A DNA stretch of 64,000 nt from Shewanella sp. UCD-KL12 (GCF_001957125.1 NZ_MPHJ01000013.1:1-64000); one strand, 5' to 3'. Shown: positions 25,096 to 34,223, counted from the stretch's first letter. Numbers and translations are program-made. The notes: generated from the sequence alone by a model not told the origin.

Positions 25096-25755
25096 TTAGC
25101 GTGTTTTGAGATCTTCCTTAACATGTGCGACGATTGATTGTTCGCCAAGCTTTAAAAAAAAATCATCTACAAATTTGATGGAGCTGATAACCGCCCATTC
25201 GGCATATTCTTTACGCTCCCAATTACCTTTTTCCTCACTTTTTCCGAAGACCATTAAGTTCATTCTAGGCCAATACTCACTCAGGAAAGAGCTTCCTGAA
25301 CCAAGCATTTCTGGTGATCCGGTATCAAGCCAATCCATCTTGTAATGAGTTAAGTTGTTTCTTAAGTTGATTAGTGCTCTAGCATGCTGAGCAGTTGTGT
25401 TTCCGAGGTTGAGGCGATTTTGACCTTGTGATTGCAGGGCTATGTCATATTTAGTAAATATAGTCTCTCTATCAAATGACTTGTAATCAGTAGCTTTAAT
25501 TTTCTTTTTAGGTGGCTGTTCTTTTAACCACTGGTCAATCGACTCTTGCTTATTGTAGGCCCATTCATTTATGGAAGCTTCGATGAATGCTACTGAGCAG
25601 AAGATAGCGGCGCTGACATTGGCACAAATTAGGTTTTTATTAGTTGGTTCACTGGTAAACGCACATCGAGAGAAATGGGCTGCAGATAAAGCGTGTGATA
25701 TAGACATGTGGCGAGACAAACGTAAACTGATGCTGGTAAACATAATTGAACCCAA
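25096..25755 (-). CDS. HEPN-like hypothetical protein
   Basis: A 219-residue protein; the exact start is uncertain because several Met precede the conserved part. The region SAAIFCSVAFIEASINEWAYN followed by helical sequence and ALINLRNNLTHYKMDW gives the R-x4-H arrangement (RNNLTH) of HEPN domains, many of which are RNases in toxin-antitoxin and defence systems. The Arg-His pair and the helical background are seen; nuclease activity is inference. No antitoxin gene is adjacent. It has no upstream neighbour on its strand within 80 bp, so it may be a lone accessory gene. Confidence 0.55.
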   Translation of the reverse strand: MGSIMFTSISLRLSRHMSISHALSAAHFSRCAFTSEPTNKNLICANVSAAIFCSVAFIEASINEWAYNKQESIDQWLKEQPPKKKIKATDYKSFDRETIFTKYDIALQSQGQNRLNLGNTTAQHARALINLRNNLTHYKMDWLDTGSPEMLGSGSSFLSEYWPRMNLMVFGKSEEKGNWERKEYAEWAVISSIKFVDDFFLKLGEQSIVAHVKEDLKTR

Positions 25756-25841
25756 GGGGATTTATTGCAATAAGCTGATTATCGAAACAAAAATACCAGA
25801 TGCAAAATTATTTTAATACCTAAGTATTGAATCAAGTTTTA

Positions 25842-26849
25842 TTAAATTGGCAAAAAATGGTTAAACAGCTGCTCCACGGAGATTGGCTTTGGCATTTCTG
25901 TTTTCACTTCTAATAAGTATGGTGTTTCTGAAACTGTCTTCGTGTGAACAGTCTGATTTAAATAAATAATTTCGCTTACTTCACCAGCTGTCTCGTTGAG
26001 TAAAAACATAGCTTGGTGGTTATGTTTGTATGGCAATTGCATTGTGTGAACTAAACAATGACGGTGATTTTTCATCGAATACAATTTAAATGACTGATCA
26101 GCAATGGAGTCTAGTTCCAGGATAAGGTTGACGGCTTTCCATTGAGCAAAATGAAAAGTCAGAATGTCGTTTTCAAATTTTGCATACGTACCACTGCAGT
26201 CACATAGAGAAGTCGAATTCTCATAGTGGGCAAACTTCATAATGCCATCGCAACCACTGTTATTAACTAGATAGTCGAAAGTGTAATACGCCTTTGGATC
26301 TGGTTTTGAGCGATAATCAACGCTTAAACTGGTAAGGGTATTGGTTTCTGGGTCGAATATCCCAGTGAAAGTGAAAGGGATAAAATGAATGTTATGTGAT
26401 ACGGCGTTAAATAAGTCCACCAGCGCAGTCTGTGTGACTTCAGTTCTGTATCGCATGTCGATTATATCAACACCATCAAAGTTTGCTGAAACAGCTATCG
26501 GGATAGCCTTATGGCTAACTTTAAGCATTGGGCGGCCAGCTTCTAGTTTATGGTTATCGAACTTAAACTGAGTTTTGGCAGGACGGTTTATATTTAGACT
26601 AAACTCATCGATAACGTCATACCCTTTAGCTTCATACTCTTCAAGTTGACGATCAAGTATTAGATTTACATGGTAAAGGGAGTGCCATATTTTTTTATTG
26701 TTGAAATGCTTAGTCACGCCATTAAACGAATTAGATCTTTTAAGGGAGTAATTCCTCTGGCCGTCATGCATGATCATTATGCGAATAATTCTGCCAGTTT
26801 GATTCTGTAGCACTACAATTTTTTCGAAATACTTGTGTGTTTCTGTCAT
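25842..26849 (-). CDS. Hypothetical protein in the recombination operon
   Basis: A 335-residue protein, last gene of the exo-recT-306 aa-335 aa operon; its ATG overlaps the stop of the gene before (TAATG). Beta-rich, with a CDGIMKF...LCDCSG segment that contains three Cys. No signal peptide or known catalytic motif. Translational coupling suggests that it works with the preceding protein, perhaps as a subunit. Confidence 0.6.
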   Translation of the reverse strand: MTETHKYFEKIVVLQNQTGRIIRIMIMHDGQRNYSLKRSNSFNGVTKHFNNKKIWHSLYHVNLILDRQLEEYEAKGYDVIDEFSLNINRPAKTQFKFDNHKLEAGRPMLKVSHKAIPIAVSANFDGVDIIDMRYRTEVTQTALVDLFNAVSHNIHFIPFTFTGIFDPETNTLTSLSVDYRSKPDPKAYYTFDYLVNNSGCDGIMKFAHYENSTSLCDCSGTYAKFENDILTFHFAQWKAVNLILELDSIADQSFKLYSMKNHRHCLVHTMQLPYKHNHQAMFLLNETAGEVSEIIYLNQTVHTKTVSETPYLLEVKTEMPKPISVEQLFNHFLPI

Positions 26850-27769
26850 TAGAAGCCTACTCCTAACTCTTCATCTTCATCCCAAACGGGATGTTTATGA
26901 ATACCCGCAGATGCCGATTGTATTGTTTCATCCTTTTTGGATGCATTTTTAGACATATTCGTAAATGGGACAACAACACACCCTTGTGCTTGTTTGAACA
27001 ACATATCAGTTTTACTTGGTTGCTTTGAACAACCTCGAAATCTATTTGTTAACGGGGTAACTTTTCTTAAATCATTGGCCTTAGCATATTGGCTGTCATG
27101 TAGGTTTAACAGTACCCCGATGAAATCACAATTTTTAACTGAGCGCATTGCAGAGATTGTCTTTAGTGTTCTCCGAAGACAGGACAACCTATAACATTCA
27201 ACTTTTTTGTTTTCAGACAAGTAAGGGTTAACACCGTTTAATCGTTGATGGGAATTAGCATATAAAGCTTGTTTAGCTTCAGTCGCATTCATTTGATTCA
27301 TTATCGACTGGCCGTCTTCAAACTCTACGATGCAATACAGGCCATCTAGCTCAGTTCTATCACCACTTACAACATGAGTGATAGTTTCTGTTGAGTGATC
27401 GATATTTAACTCGTCAGTAGCGTATACAGGGTTAATGATAATGTCAGAAATAGAAGTGCTTTCTATAAGTAAGGACTTTAGCCCTTCTAAGGTTAAGTCA
27501 ATTTCAAACTCAAATGCGCTTTTGCGTTCTACGTAGCGAGCTTGTAATACCATATTTTGGCTTGTCACCATAACATCAGATACTAAGTAAGGGGTTAAAG
27601 CGCTTCCTATGCTGGTGGGGTGTACGTCATCGAGCGAGTAAAATTCACCTGAAAACTCGAAACTTGATTTTCTATTGCCTTCCACCATCTCTTTAAGAGC
27701 ATCAGTTTGCTGTTGAGATATAGACATGGAGTCGCTCAATGAATCGATAATATTTATGATCTTGTTCAT
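26849..27769 (-). CDS. Hypothetical protein in the recombination operon
   Basis: A 306-residue protein between recT and the 335-residue gene on the minus strand. Acidic N-terminal two-thirds; the centre (EDGQSIMNQMNATEAKQALYANSHQRLNG) is helical; then a basic segment RGCSKQPSKTDMLFKQ and an acidic tail (WDEDEELGVGF) resembling the acidic tips of proteins that bind SSB or other partners. Family not recognised. It starts 57 bp after the recT stop. Confidence 0.6.
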   Translation of the reverse strand: MNKIINIIDSLSDSMSISQQQTDALKEMVEGNRKSSFEFSGEFYSLDDVHPTSIGSALTPYLVSDVMVTSQNMVLQARYVERKSAFEFEIDLTLEGLKSLLIESTSISDIIINPVYATDELNIDHSTETITHVVSGDRTELDGLYCIVEFEDGQSIMNQMNATEAKQALYANSHQRLNGVNPYLSENKKVECYRLSCLRRTLKTISAMRSVKNCDFIGVLLNLHDSQYAKANDLRKVTPLTNRFRGCSKQPSKTDMLFKQAQGCVVVPFTNMSKNASKKDETIQSASAGIHKHPVWDEDEELGVGF

Positions 27770-27826
27770 GATGTACCCTTAACTTAGTTCGCTCTGAATC
27801 GATATTGTTAGATTAACCCACATGCC

Positions 27827-28525
27827 TTAAGCCGCATCTGTATAGAGTAGAGGTTTTGTTAACTCTGGATGTGAATACAAACGCTGACGCCAGTCTTTCG
27901 CTGCTCTACGATACAAAGCAACACGATACATTTCATGACACCATATTGAGTTCCATGGTGTATTTCCTTGCATATTTTCAATTTGATTTCTTGCTATCTC
28001 GTCTAATTCTTCGATGCTGATGAACGAATTAAGGATTTCCCCAGAAGCCAAGACTGAGCGGCAGTATCCTCCTGTGCAATTCCCTCTTTGAGCGGTAGAT
28101 AGTGATGTAATAGAGTGCTCTATCTCTTGGGATGCACCGAACGATTTGAAGATATCATTTTCATACACAAGGTTTGCGGTAGCCGAGCGGATCACATTAA
28201 ACTGAGTGGCTAGGGCTATTTCCCCTCTGTAGCCGATATAAAGTCTTAATACTGGTTGTTGGTTGTGATCGTATTCTCCAGCTAGATAAGCCAACTTTTT
28301 GGCTGGATCAATTGAGATGCCGAGTGTAGCAATAGCTTTTAGAACTTCATAAACGGAGTATTCCTGGCATTTAGATAAGTTGAAAGGGCTCTGCCTATCT
28401 TTCCAAATGAAATTTTTTAAATGAGCAATCTCATCGTTTAAATCAACAAAGCCGTGAAGATTCTTGGTGTTTAGCTGGCTAAAATACTTAATAAATAATT
28501 GATGGAATGGGTTATTCATATTCAT
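27827..28525 (-). CDS. RecT-family single-strand annealing protein
   Basis: A 232-residue protein with the RecT core: ATLGISIDPAKKLAYLAGEYDHN, LRLYIGYRGEIALATQFNVI and TANLVYENDIF, then HEMYRVALYRRAAKDWRQ near the end. RecT proteins anneal complementary single strands and act with a 5'-3' exonuclease in phage- and ICE-type recombination. The exonuclease gene lies just upstream (28595-29770), as in the bet-exo pairs of SXT-like elements. Its own promoter motif lies at 28550-28577. Confidence 0.88.
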   Translation of the reverse strand: MNMNNPFHQLFIKYFSQLNTKNLHGFVDLNDEIAHLKNFIWKDRQSPFNLSKCQEYSVYEVLKAIATLGISIDPAKKLAYLAGEYDHNQQPVLRLYIGYRGEIALATQFNVIRSATANLVYENDIFKSFGASQEIEHSITSLSTAQRGNCTGGYCRSVLASGEILNSFISIEELDEIARNQIENMQGNTPWNSIWCHEMYRVALYRRAAKDWRQRLYSHPELTKPLLYTDAA

Positions 28526-28549
28526 ACCTCATGAAGCAATATTGTTTTA

Positions 28550-28577
28550 ACTTTAAAGTAAGTTCTCGAACCCGCAA
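28550..28577 (-). promoter_or_regulatory. Promoter motif, TTGC type (recT)
   Basis: Minus strand: TTGCGG (28577-28572), 16-bp spacer, TAAAGT (28555-28550), 24 bp upstream of the recT ATG and between the exo stop and recT. Confidence 0.55.
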
Positions 28578-28594
28578 CTGAGTTAGGTTGTTGT

Positions 28595-29770
28595 CTAAAT
28601 ATCAAGTACCCAAGTACTTCTAGCTCTATCGAATCCATACCAATCATCAGTATCAAAACACTCTTTTAATTCAGCCATTAGCTCGTGTAGTTCTTCATTT
28701 ACTTCTATGACTTTCCTATCTGACAATTCAAAAGTTTCAGTGTTATCAGCATCTTTATACTCCGTTGCGACAAAGGTGAAGTGTCGAATTGGAACGCCTG
28801 CGAGCTTGGCGACATATGTGTAGAACACTTGCTGAATATCGTACCTAAGTTCTCTTATTTGATATCCAAATTTCTGAGGGTTAGTACTTGCAGTTGTTTT
28901 GAGGTCTACAGCTATGGCATCGAACCTAAGCCAATCAAAACGAACTTTCAGCATCATTCCTGTGGTCGGGCACTTGGCTATAATGGAAAGCTCTGGGAAT
29001 CCGTCTGAAAAGAGCCAGTTGGCTTTAGGGTGGGCTCTTGTGGATTTTTGGACTCGGAATGCGTCATCCCATACAACGTGGTCAATAACATGTTTTTTAA
29101 CAAGATCATCAAAGGTTTGTAATTGAGGGATAAGGACTAGTAAGTCACTTTTTACTAGCTCAGTTTCTCTATTGGTATCGAGGTTATGATATTTAGCTAA
29201 CTCAATAAGGTCTTGCTCAGTTCTAATAATGTCAGTGTAAAGGCTTGAGAGAAAAGCTTGGATTTTGTCTTCTCGTAGTTTCTCAAAAATAGGCAGAGTA
29301 TTGTCGTGAGCCCATAGGCGTTCAATAAGTACAGCCTTGGAACCAGATACAGCTAATGCTCTTTCAGTTAGTGCCTTTTTTAGCTCGTCTATAGATTCAA
29401 TCAGCCCGACAATTGGAAAGTCATCAGGTACAGGGTTACGCATAAACATACCGTGGAAATTATGCTCCTCTAATACAAGCATGTGGCCATAAGTTCCAGC
29501 ATCAAATGTGTACTCCTGCTGCTTGGTGCGCTTTCGACATACATCTGATAGGTATTGACGGAAATAATGATGACGGCCTTTAGCAAAGGTTTTAAGTTTT
29601 GAGGAGCTTTGAGCATCTAATGAGTGGTAAACCTCATTAGGCATATTTAGATATATGCCTTCAATCAGATTACCTGTTGAATCCATAAAGTTCGGCACTC
29701 CATGATGGTCATACGCCTCTATCACTTCTTCTGTCCAGTGTGATGATTTTGCTTGAGCGACTGCTGACAT
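28595..29770 (-). CDS. RecE/exonuclease VIII-like PD-(D/E)XK nuclease
   Basis: A 391-residue protein. GIYLNMPNEVYHSLDAQSSSKLKTFA and FDAGTYGHMLVLEE are typical of RecE-type nucleases (DUF3799 family), and VRFDWLRFDAIAVDLKTTAS near residue 280-295 contains the D...D-x-K active site. Between them, residues about 120-150 (SIDELKKALTERALAVSGSKAVLIERL) look like an inserted SAP-type DNA-binding helix pair. It should degrade the 5' strand of double-stranded DNA, giving single strands to RecT. First gene of its operon with a promoter at 29805-29832. Confidence 0.85.
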   Translation of the reverse strand: MSAVAQAKSSHWTEEVIEAYDHHGVPNFMDSTGNLIEGIYLNMPNEVYHSLDAQSSSKLKTFAKGRHHYFRQYLSDVCRKRTKQQEYTFDAGTYGHMLVLEEHNFHGMFMRNPVPDDFPIVGLIESIDELKKALTERALAVSGSKAVLIERLWAHDNTLPIFEKLREDKIQAFLSSLYTDIIRTEQDLIELAKYHNLDTNRETELVKSDLLVLIPQLQTFDDLVKKHVIDHVVWDDAFRVQKSTRAHPKANWLFSDGFPELSIIAKCPTTGMMLKVRFDWLRFDAIAVDLKTTASTNPQKFGYQIRELRYDIQQVFYTYVAKLAGVPIRHFTFVATEYKDADNTETFELSDRKVIEVNEELHELMAELKECFDTDDWYGFDRARSTWVLDI

Positions 29771-29804
29771 AGTGAATACCTTTACTGTTCATTTGATAGT
29801 TAGA

Positions 29805-29832
29805 ATTATCTCTTAGTTAATGAAACGGGCAA
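29805..29832 (-). promoter_or_regulatory. Promoter motif, TTGC type (exo)
   Basis: Minus strand: TTGCCC (29832-29827), 16-bp spacer, GATAAT (29810-29805), 34 bp upstream of the exonuclease ATG. Confidence 0.6.
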
Positions 29833-29872
29833 CCCTGTGAAATTATCGATTATTCAGCTGGTTACGCTTTGG

Positions 29873-29900
29873 TTGCGGGATTTCGGGGGAGTGGTTTAAT
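29873..29900 (+). promoter_or_regulatory. Promoter motif, TTGC type (envelope operon)
   Basis: Plus strand: TTGCGG (29873-29878), 16-bp spacer, TTTAAT (29895-29900), 135 bp upstream of the ATG at 30036 and divergent from the exo promoter. Confidence 0.5.
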
Positions 29901-30035
29901 TGATGTGACGCTATGAAATGGGTGAGTTTAATTAGTATTAAAAAAGCCCTTTTATATGGTGAAATTTATCATCTTAATAAGCCAAGTCGCTTACTCGTGG
30001 TGATATATCTATATGGATGGCAAAAGGAGTAAACG

Positions 30036-31403
30036 ATGAATTGGAATGTAGTGTTCCTGATAGTGCTTATTTGTGTTGTTTTCAATGTTCAAGCTAAGCA
30101 GTCCGTGTTCATCTTTAACAGTGAAAAGGTAACAGTAAAGCAGGGAGAAAATGAAACCATTAATCAGGCAGTAAATCGGGCTAAAGAATTGCTTAGTATT
30201 AATGCCATTTCCAAAACACCAAAGTTTGTATCTTTAAACACATCTTATGACAGCAGTTCAGATGAAATAGTTGAAAGGGGGCTTATTGCACAAGGTGCAA
30301 ACTTATCTATTCACAACGTAAAGCATTCTGTTCGGCTTTTGTCTGATGCGATGCTGGTGGATGTAGAGGCTGATGTAAAAGTTGATGTGAGTGTGATGCT
30401 TGAAAAGTTGCAAAGTGAAAAGCGCGAAAAATTGATGATGTCAGTAATTGATGATCTTCATCGAGAGCAGCGGGAACTCGAGTTAGTGCTAGATAGAATT
30501 CAGAGGAAAAGCACAATAACTCAAGCTGAGTCACTTGTTGTTAAAAGTTACTACAACAAATTAAATCAGACTTTTAGCATTGTTCCTGGTGAAACAATTA
30601 AGAAGAAATTGCAAGTTGACTTGAATGGTATGTCAGAAAAAGAAGTTATCAAGGCTGATGTTATAAAGGCATATGAGCTTTTTGTATTCCCATTCATTAA
30701 GAATGCCAAAATAACACATGAAATCATAGATATAACAGAGATGGAGCATGAGGTTGCGGATATTAAAGTACGGGTTAGTATTGACCGTAAGGTTGATTAT
30801 ACGGATATGTTTATCCCGAATATCAAAAATGGATATCGTTTAGAGGACTGTGAGGCATTCTTTAATAATTGCAAATGGTTGTTAGATCATGAGCATTCAA
30901 TATGGTTTGTGCCAAGTGTCCCAAAAACAAGATGGACAGTCGATACCATTTTAAAACCTCGATTTTGTGGTAGATCTATCTATGAGTTTTTACCGCTCAA
31001 AGGACAGGATAGCCTTGGAAATAAAGCAGCGGAAAAGAATGTTAGATGTGGTAGTTCATTCCAGTGGAGAACAAGTTTTTTAGCTAGCTCAATTGATATG
31101 ACAAATTTGTGGCAAAAAGAAATTGATCATAAAGAGGTTTATTCAGACGCATTAAGAGAATTATCAAAGCGCTCATTTTGGTTGCGAATAGATGTTGGTC
31201 GTGAAGCTTTTCATCTGAACCTAAGTAATTTGATGGTTAATGAATTAACTTTTTCAGTCTATCAACCTATTAGCTGGTTGAATGACGGAATAAAAATCAC
31301 TACAAGCGTGCGGGAGGAAATATATAACGTGAACAATTCATCTTGGTCCGATATTAACGGTAACTTCTTAAGATACCAAAATCGTGAAATTTATTTTTAT
31401 TAG
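30036..31403 (+). CDS. Exported hypothetical protein
   Basis: A 455-residue protein with a signal peptide (residues 1-20, hydrophobic VVFLIVLICVVFNVQA). The next 100 residues (NQAVNRAKELLSINAISKTPKFVSLNTSYDS...LLSDAMLVDVEADVKVDV) show the alternating pattern seen in FlgT-N/LPP20-like envelope domains, which agrees with the LPP20 lipoprotein gene 13 bp downstream. The C-terminal half has four Cys (ECF, NCK, FCGR, RCGS) that could form disulfides in the periplasm. GGAG precedes the ATG. Role unknown; probably an envelope component of the plasmid. Confidence 0.6.
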   Translation: MNWNVVFLIVLICVVFNVQAKQSVFIFNSEKVTVKQGENETINQAVNRAKELLSINAISKTPKFVSLNTSYDSSSDEIVERGLIAQGANLSIHNVKHSVRLLSDAMLVDVEADVKVDVSVMLEKLQSEKREKLMMSVIDDLHREQRELELVLDRIQRKSTITQAESLVVKSYYNKLNQTFSIVPGETIKKKLQVDLNGMSEKEVIKADVIKAYELFVFPFIKNAKITHEIIDITEMEHEVADIKVRVSIDRKVDYTDMFIPNIKNGYRLEDCEAFFNNCKWLLDHEHSIWFVPSVPKTRWTVDTILKPRFCGRSIYEFLPLKGQDSLGNKAAEKNVRCGSSFQWRTSFLASSIDMTNLWQKEIDHKEVYSDALRELSKRSFWLRIDVGREAFHLNLSNLMVNELTFSVYQPISWLNDGIKITTSVREEIYNVNNSSWSDINGNFLRYQNREIYFY

Positions 31404-31415
31404 AAGGTTTATTCA

Positions 31416-32165
31416 ATGAGAAAATTATTATGTATTACTGGGATTGTATTGCTTACAGGCTGTGCGGCAGATCCTATAGAACAGTTTAACGATCAGCAAG
31501 CTGCAGCAAATGAGCTAGCTGTCGAGCAAGCAAAAGAAAAGCTAGCTAATCTGCCTGATTGGTACTTAAAGCCACCTAAGAGTGATTCAATGGGGATTGT
31601 CGCTGTTGGTGCTGCCACCTCTAAAGATATGCACCATGCAGTCAAGAAATCAAAGCTTCAGGCTGAATTTGCTCTAGCTAAAAACTACAAGCAAGAGTTA
31701 TCTGGAACAGAGCGAATTTATGAGAGAGAAGGGGTAACAGGAGAGTTAATACAAACTAGCCTGTTCCTTATAGACAAGCTGGTTGATTCCGTACCCGTTG
31801 TTGGATATGAAATGTTAGATCAGCAAGTTCAAGTCGCTCCAGATGGAAAGTACCAAGTTTACACGTTATTGAAGTTACCATTTGATGAGTTTAATAAAGT
31901 GCTTCAACAAATTAAGTCCGAGTCACAAGATGCTAAAGAGCTCGCCGCATTTGATGATTTAGAGCGTCGACTAGAGGCTAAGCGATTACGAAAAAGTAGT
32001 GATCTGGATCGCGAACACGAGCGAAAAATTGAATTAATGGATGCACGAAATAGTGTTATAGGGGGTGGTCAAAAGAAAATCTCCGAAGGGCCTCAAGTAA
32101 AAGTTGATCAGTCAAATACCTTGGAATCGATTACTGAGACAGTAGCAAAAGCAGTTGGTTCTTAG
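31416..32165 (+). CDS. LPP20-family lipoprotein
   Basis: A 249-residue lipoprotein: signal peptide with lipobox LLTGC (Cys16), then NLPDWYLKPPKSDSMGIVAVGAATSKDMHHAVKKSKLQAEFALA, the hallmark of the LPP20 family (PDW..PP ... AVG.A). A long charged helix (residues about 165-215) follows. Family members are outer-membrane or periplasmic lipoproteins of unknown function. It stands in one operon with the exported protein upstream and the DUF457 gene 2 bp downstream. Confidence 0.8.
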   Translation: MRKLLCITGIVLLTGCAADPIEQFNDQQAAANELAVEQAKEKLANLPDWYLKPPKSDSMGIVAVGAATSKDMHHAVKKSKLQAEFALAKNYKQELSGTERIYEREGVTGELIQTSLFLIDKLVDSVPVVGYEMLDQQVQVAPDGKYQVYTLLKLPFDEFNKVLQQIKSESQDAKELAAFDDLERRLEAKRLRKSSDLDREHERKIELMDARNSVIGGGQKKISEGPQVKVDQSNTLESITETVAKAVGS

Positions 32166-32167
32166 GG

Positions 32168-32629
32168 ATGTTATTTCGTAACCATTTAATAGTGACAGGG
32201 GCTATAGCTGTGGTCACAGTGAAGTTCGGGAACTTTGACTCTTCGATTTGGTTACAAGTGTTGATGATCATAATGGGCTCATTGCTGCCAGATTTAGATC
32301 ATCCAGGTTCAACTATAGGAAAGCGGGTGTTATTTATTAGCATTCCGCTTTCAGCCTTTTTTGGACATAGACAGATAACTCATTCACTATGGCCATTTGT
32401 TGGTGTTTTGTTACTATTTGGTGCGGATGGATTGATGAGTAATGAGATAGTGCTCTGCATTGCAATTGGCTACGCATCACATCTATTCGCAGATATATTA
32501 ACGGATAGTGGAATCCCCTTTTTCTGGCCATTGCAATATCGCTTTAAGAGTCTGATCCCAGCTAAAACTGGTGGGGTATTTGAGTATGTCTTAGCCTATG
32601 GGCTATTTCTGAGTAGTTTCTATTTTTAA
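32168..32629 (+). CDS. YdjM/DUF457-type membrane-bound hydrolase
   Basis: A 153-residue integral membrane protein with about four hydrophobic segments. The metal-binding-type motifs of the YdjM (DUF457) family are present: FRNHLIVTGA, GSLLPDLDHPGSTIGKR, GHRQITHSLWPF and YASHLFADILTDSGIPFFWP. The His and Asp residues are thought to bind metal; the natural substrate is not known, and a link of the E. coli member to the LexA regulon has been reported. It begins 2 bp after the LPP20 stop. Confidence 0.85.
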   Translation: MLFRNHLIVTGAIAVVTVKFGNFDSSIWLQVLMIIMGSLLPDLDHPGSTIGKRVLFISIPLSAFFGHRQITHSLWPFVGVLLLFGADGLMSNEIVLCIAIGYASHLFADILTDSGIPFFWPLQYRFKSLIPAKTGGVFEYVLAYGLFLSSFYF

Positions 32630-32650
32630 CACCCGTAGAGGTTTGCGTAA

Positions 32651-33163
32651 ATGGAAGAACAACATATCGATTTTTTGAATGAAGTAATTGAAACAAGGGA
32701 TAGAACAATTGAAATTCCTAAAGTCATAAATTCTGAAATAGTAGAGAGGATTACTACTTCCGAATTAGCTCAGTTATTAATGGATTTTTCTTTTTCTGGA
32801 GGACTGATTGATCTAGATAATGACGCTAGTGTCTTTACCGTAGACATTGGTTATGCCAATGCCATTTTCTTCTCTAACAGAGATTGGAACGCAAAAAATG
32901 CTTCAGATTTTTTCGGGGTGATAGCGACCGTACCTTCTAGTTTTGATACCAATTTCATCGCATTGTTTAATCAAAATACCAAGATTGGACGTTTGTACAA
33001 TGCTGAAGGCACCGATGCTGCGATATACAGATTAGATGTCCATTTAGCTGGTGGGGTAACGCATCGAAATATTTTTTACGTGGTAAAAACGTTTATAGAT
33101 ATCTATAACAAATTGTTTTTTGAAATTTCAGAAGGAACAGAACAACATGTTAAAAAATCGTAA
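32651..33163 (+). CDS. Hypothetical protein (YbjN/chaperone-like fold possible)
   Basis: A 170-residue acidic protein without signal peptide. LLMDFSFSGGLIDLDNDASVFTVDI, then an ending of GGVTHRNIFYVVKTFIDIYNKLF, recalls small YbjN/secretion-chaperone-like proteins that end with an amphipathic helix, but this is a loose resemblance. It overlaps the next gene by 17 bp, so they are coupled. Confidence 0.5.
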   Translation: MEEQHIDFLNEVIETRDRTIEIPKVINSEIVERITTSELAQLLMDFSFSGGLIDLDNDASVFTVDIGYANAIFFSNRDWNAKNASDFFGVIATVPSSFDTNFIALFNQNTKIGRLYNAEGTDAAIYRLDVHLAGGVTHRNIFYVVKTFIDIYNKLFFEISEGTEQHVKKS

Positions 33164-33632
33164 GCCACTAATAGTGTTAGGTGTTCTTTCAGTATTTATG
33201 ATCGTTATTATCTTCTTAGAGATGATGGGTTTAGATAAGGAACAATCTTCTGTAAAGCAGAATATTGTTGGTCAATGGGTTTCAATTGATGGGCTATGTT
33301 CTGGTGAGATTAATGAGGCCAGCATCGATGGGGTAGATATCACCAGTAATTATGAACTTATGCGAAAAGGGCACAAAGCAAAAATTAATAACATGGATAT
33401 CAGCTCGGTTGATGTCACTGAAATGGCTTGCGGGGACCTGGGGGTTATAAGTTTCGACTACGAGGTCAGTATTAATACATCCAAGATTGAGGTTTTCCGT
33501 TATGGGAAGGGAGATCAAGGGATTGAAGCGTTAGCCATGGATAATGGTAGTTTATATTTTAGATACACCCCTGAGTTTAAGAACAGGTTTGACAGGATTA
33601 GAGAGGTTATTCCTTCGGTTGCGGGATTTTAG
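33147..33632 (+). CDS. Membrane-anchored hypothetical protein
   Basis: The start at 33147 (MLKNRKPLIVLGVLSVFMIVIIF) is chosen because GAAGGA lies about 12 nt upstream and because it gives a proper basic N-terminus followed by one membrane segment (residues about 8-26). The remaining ~130 residues, with two Cys (LCSGEI, MACGDL), are probably periplasmic and beta-rich. 161 residues in all. No family recognised. It is the last gene of the operon beginning at 30036. Confidence 0.55.
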   Translation: MLKNRKPLIVLGVLSVFMIVIIFLEMMGLDKEQSSVKQNIVGQWVSIDGLCSGEINEASIDGVDITSNYELMRKGHKAKINNMDISSVDVTEMACGDLGVISFDYEVSINTSKIEVFRYGKGDQGIEALAMDNGSLYFRYTPEFKNRFDRIREVIPSVAGF

Positions 33633-33646
33633 AATTAATTAAAGAT
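33619..33646 (+). promoter_or_regulatory. Promoter motif, TTGC type
   Basis: Plus strand: TTGCGG (33619-33624), 16-bp spacer, AAAGAT (33641-33646). It overlaps the end of the preceding gene and lies 28 bp before the ATG at 33675. Confidence 0.45.
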
Positions 33647-33674
33647 GGTTACTCACTTAGCTAAGGAGTAACCA

Positions 33675-34151
33675 ATGACAATAGTTTACGACAATCAAAT
33701 TACTGTTGAGGAAGCGAGTTCTACTCATGACGTTTTATGTTCGGACCAATCCTTTGACGGCATCCGCTATACACGATTACCAATTTCACTTCTCTTGGAC
33801 TTCGTGTCCAACCAAAAAAAATACTCAGCAATTCAATACCATTTAGGAAAGCTAGAACTTGCTAGACGTGACTTTGTGGATTGCTCACGTAAAAGCTTTG
33901 AGGTAGAGGTTTCTCATCATGCGATTGACCGGCTATCGACGGTACACTTACACCGATACCTTGGAAATAACCTTGAGGGCCAAGGCATTGTATGCTGGCT
34001 GAAGCAACAGGTTATTGAATGTTTAGATGTGTTGGACATAAATGATATAGAAAAAATTAACGGAATGACGATATCCCACAATGGTATGCGTATGAAGTTT
34101 GTTCAGCACTCCAAAATAGTAGACCGACTAGTTTTATCTACTTTGATGTAA
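33675..34151 (+). CDS. Hypothetical cytoplasmic protein
   Basis: A 158-residue protein preceded by AAGGAG. Contains many His and Asp residues (SHHAIDRLSTVHLHRYLG), but no complete metal-binding motif of a known family. No signal peptide or membrane segment. It appears to be a single-gene transcript behind the promoter at 33619-33646. Confidence 0.55.
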   Translation: MTIVYDNQITVEEASSTHDVLCSDQSFDGIRYTRLPISLLLDFVSNQKKYSAIQYHLGKLELARRDFVDCSRKSFEVEVSHHAIDRLSTVHLHRYLGNNLEGQGIVCWLKQQVIECLDVLDINDIEKINGMTISHNGMRMKFVQHSKIVDRLVLSTLM

Positions 34152-34208
34152 AAAATTTGCGAGATCTTGGCTGGCGTCAGAAATTTTGTGATATATGAAT
34201 ATATGACT

Positions 34209-34223
34209 CCTCGAAAATCGAGG
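34209..34223 (+). terminator. Small hairpin after the 33675-34151 gene
   Basis: CCTCGA and TCGAGG flank a short A-rich loop, followed by GTTGTTAT. It lies 57 bp after the stop at 34151 and 63 bp before the next ATG. The stem is short and the T-tract imperfect, so this is a weak call. Confidence 0.3.

Noticed and set aside
25571..25816. Plus-strand frame opposite the HEPN-like gene
   Set aside because: The minus-strand protein has a coherent helical pattern with the RNNLTH motif; the plus frame has no family features.
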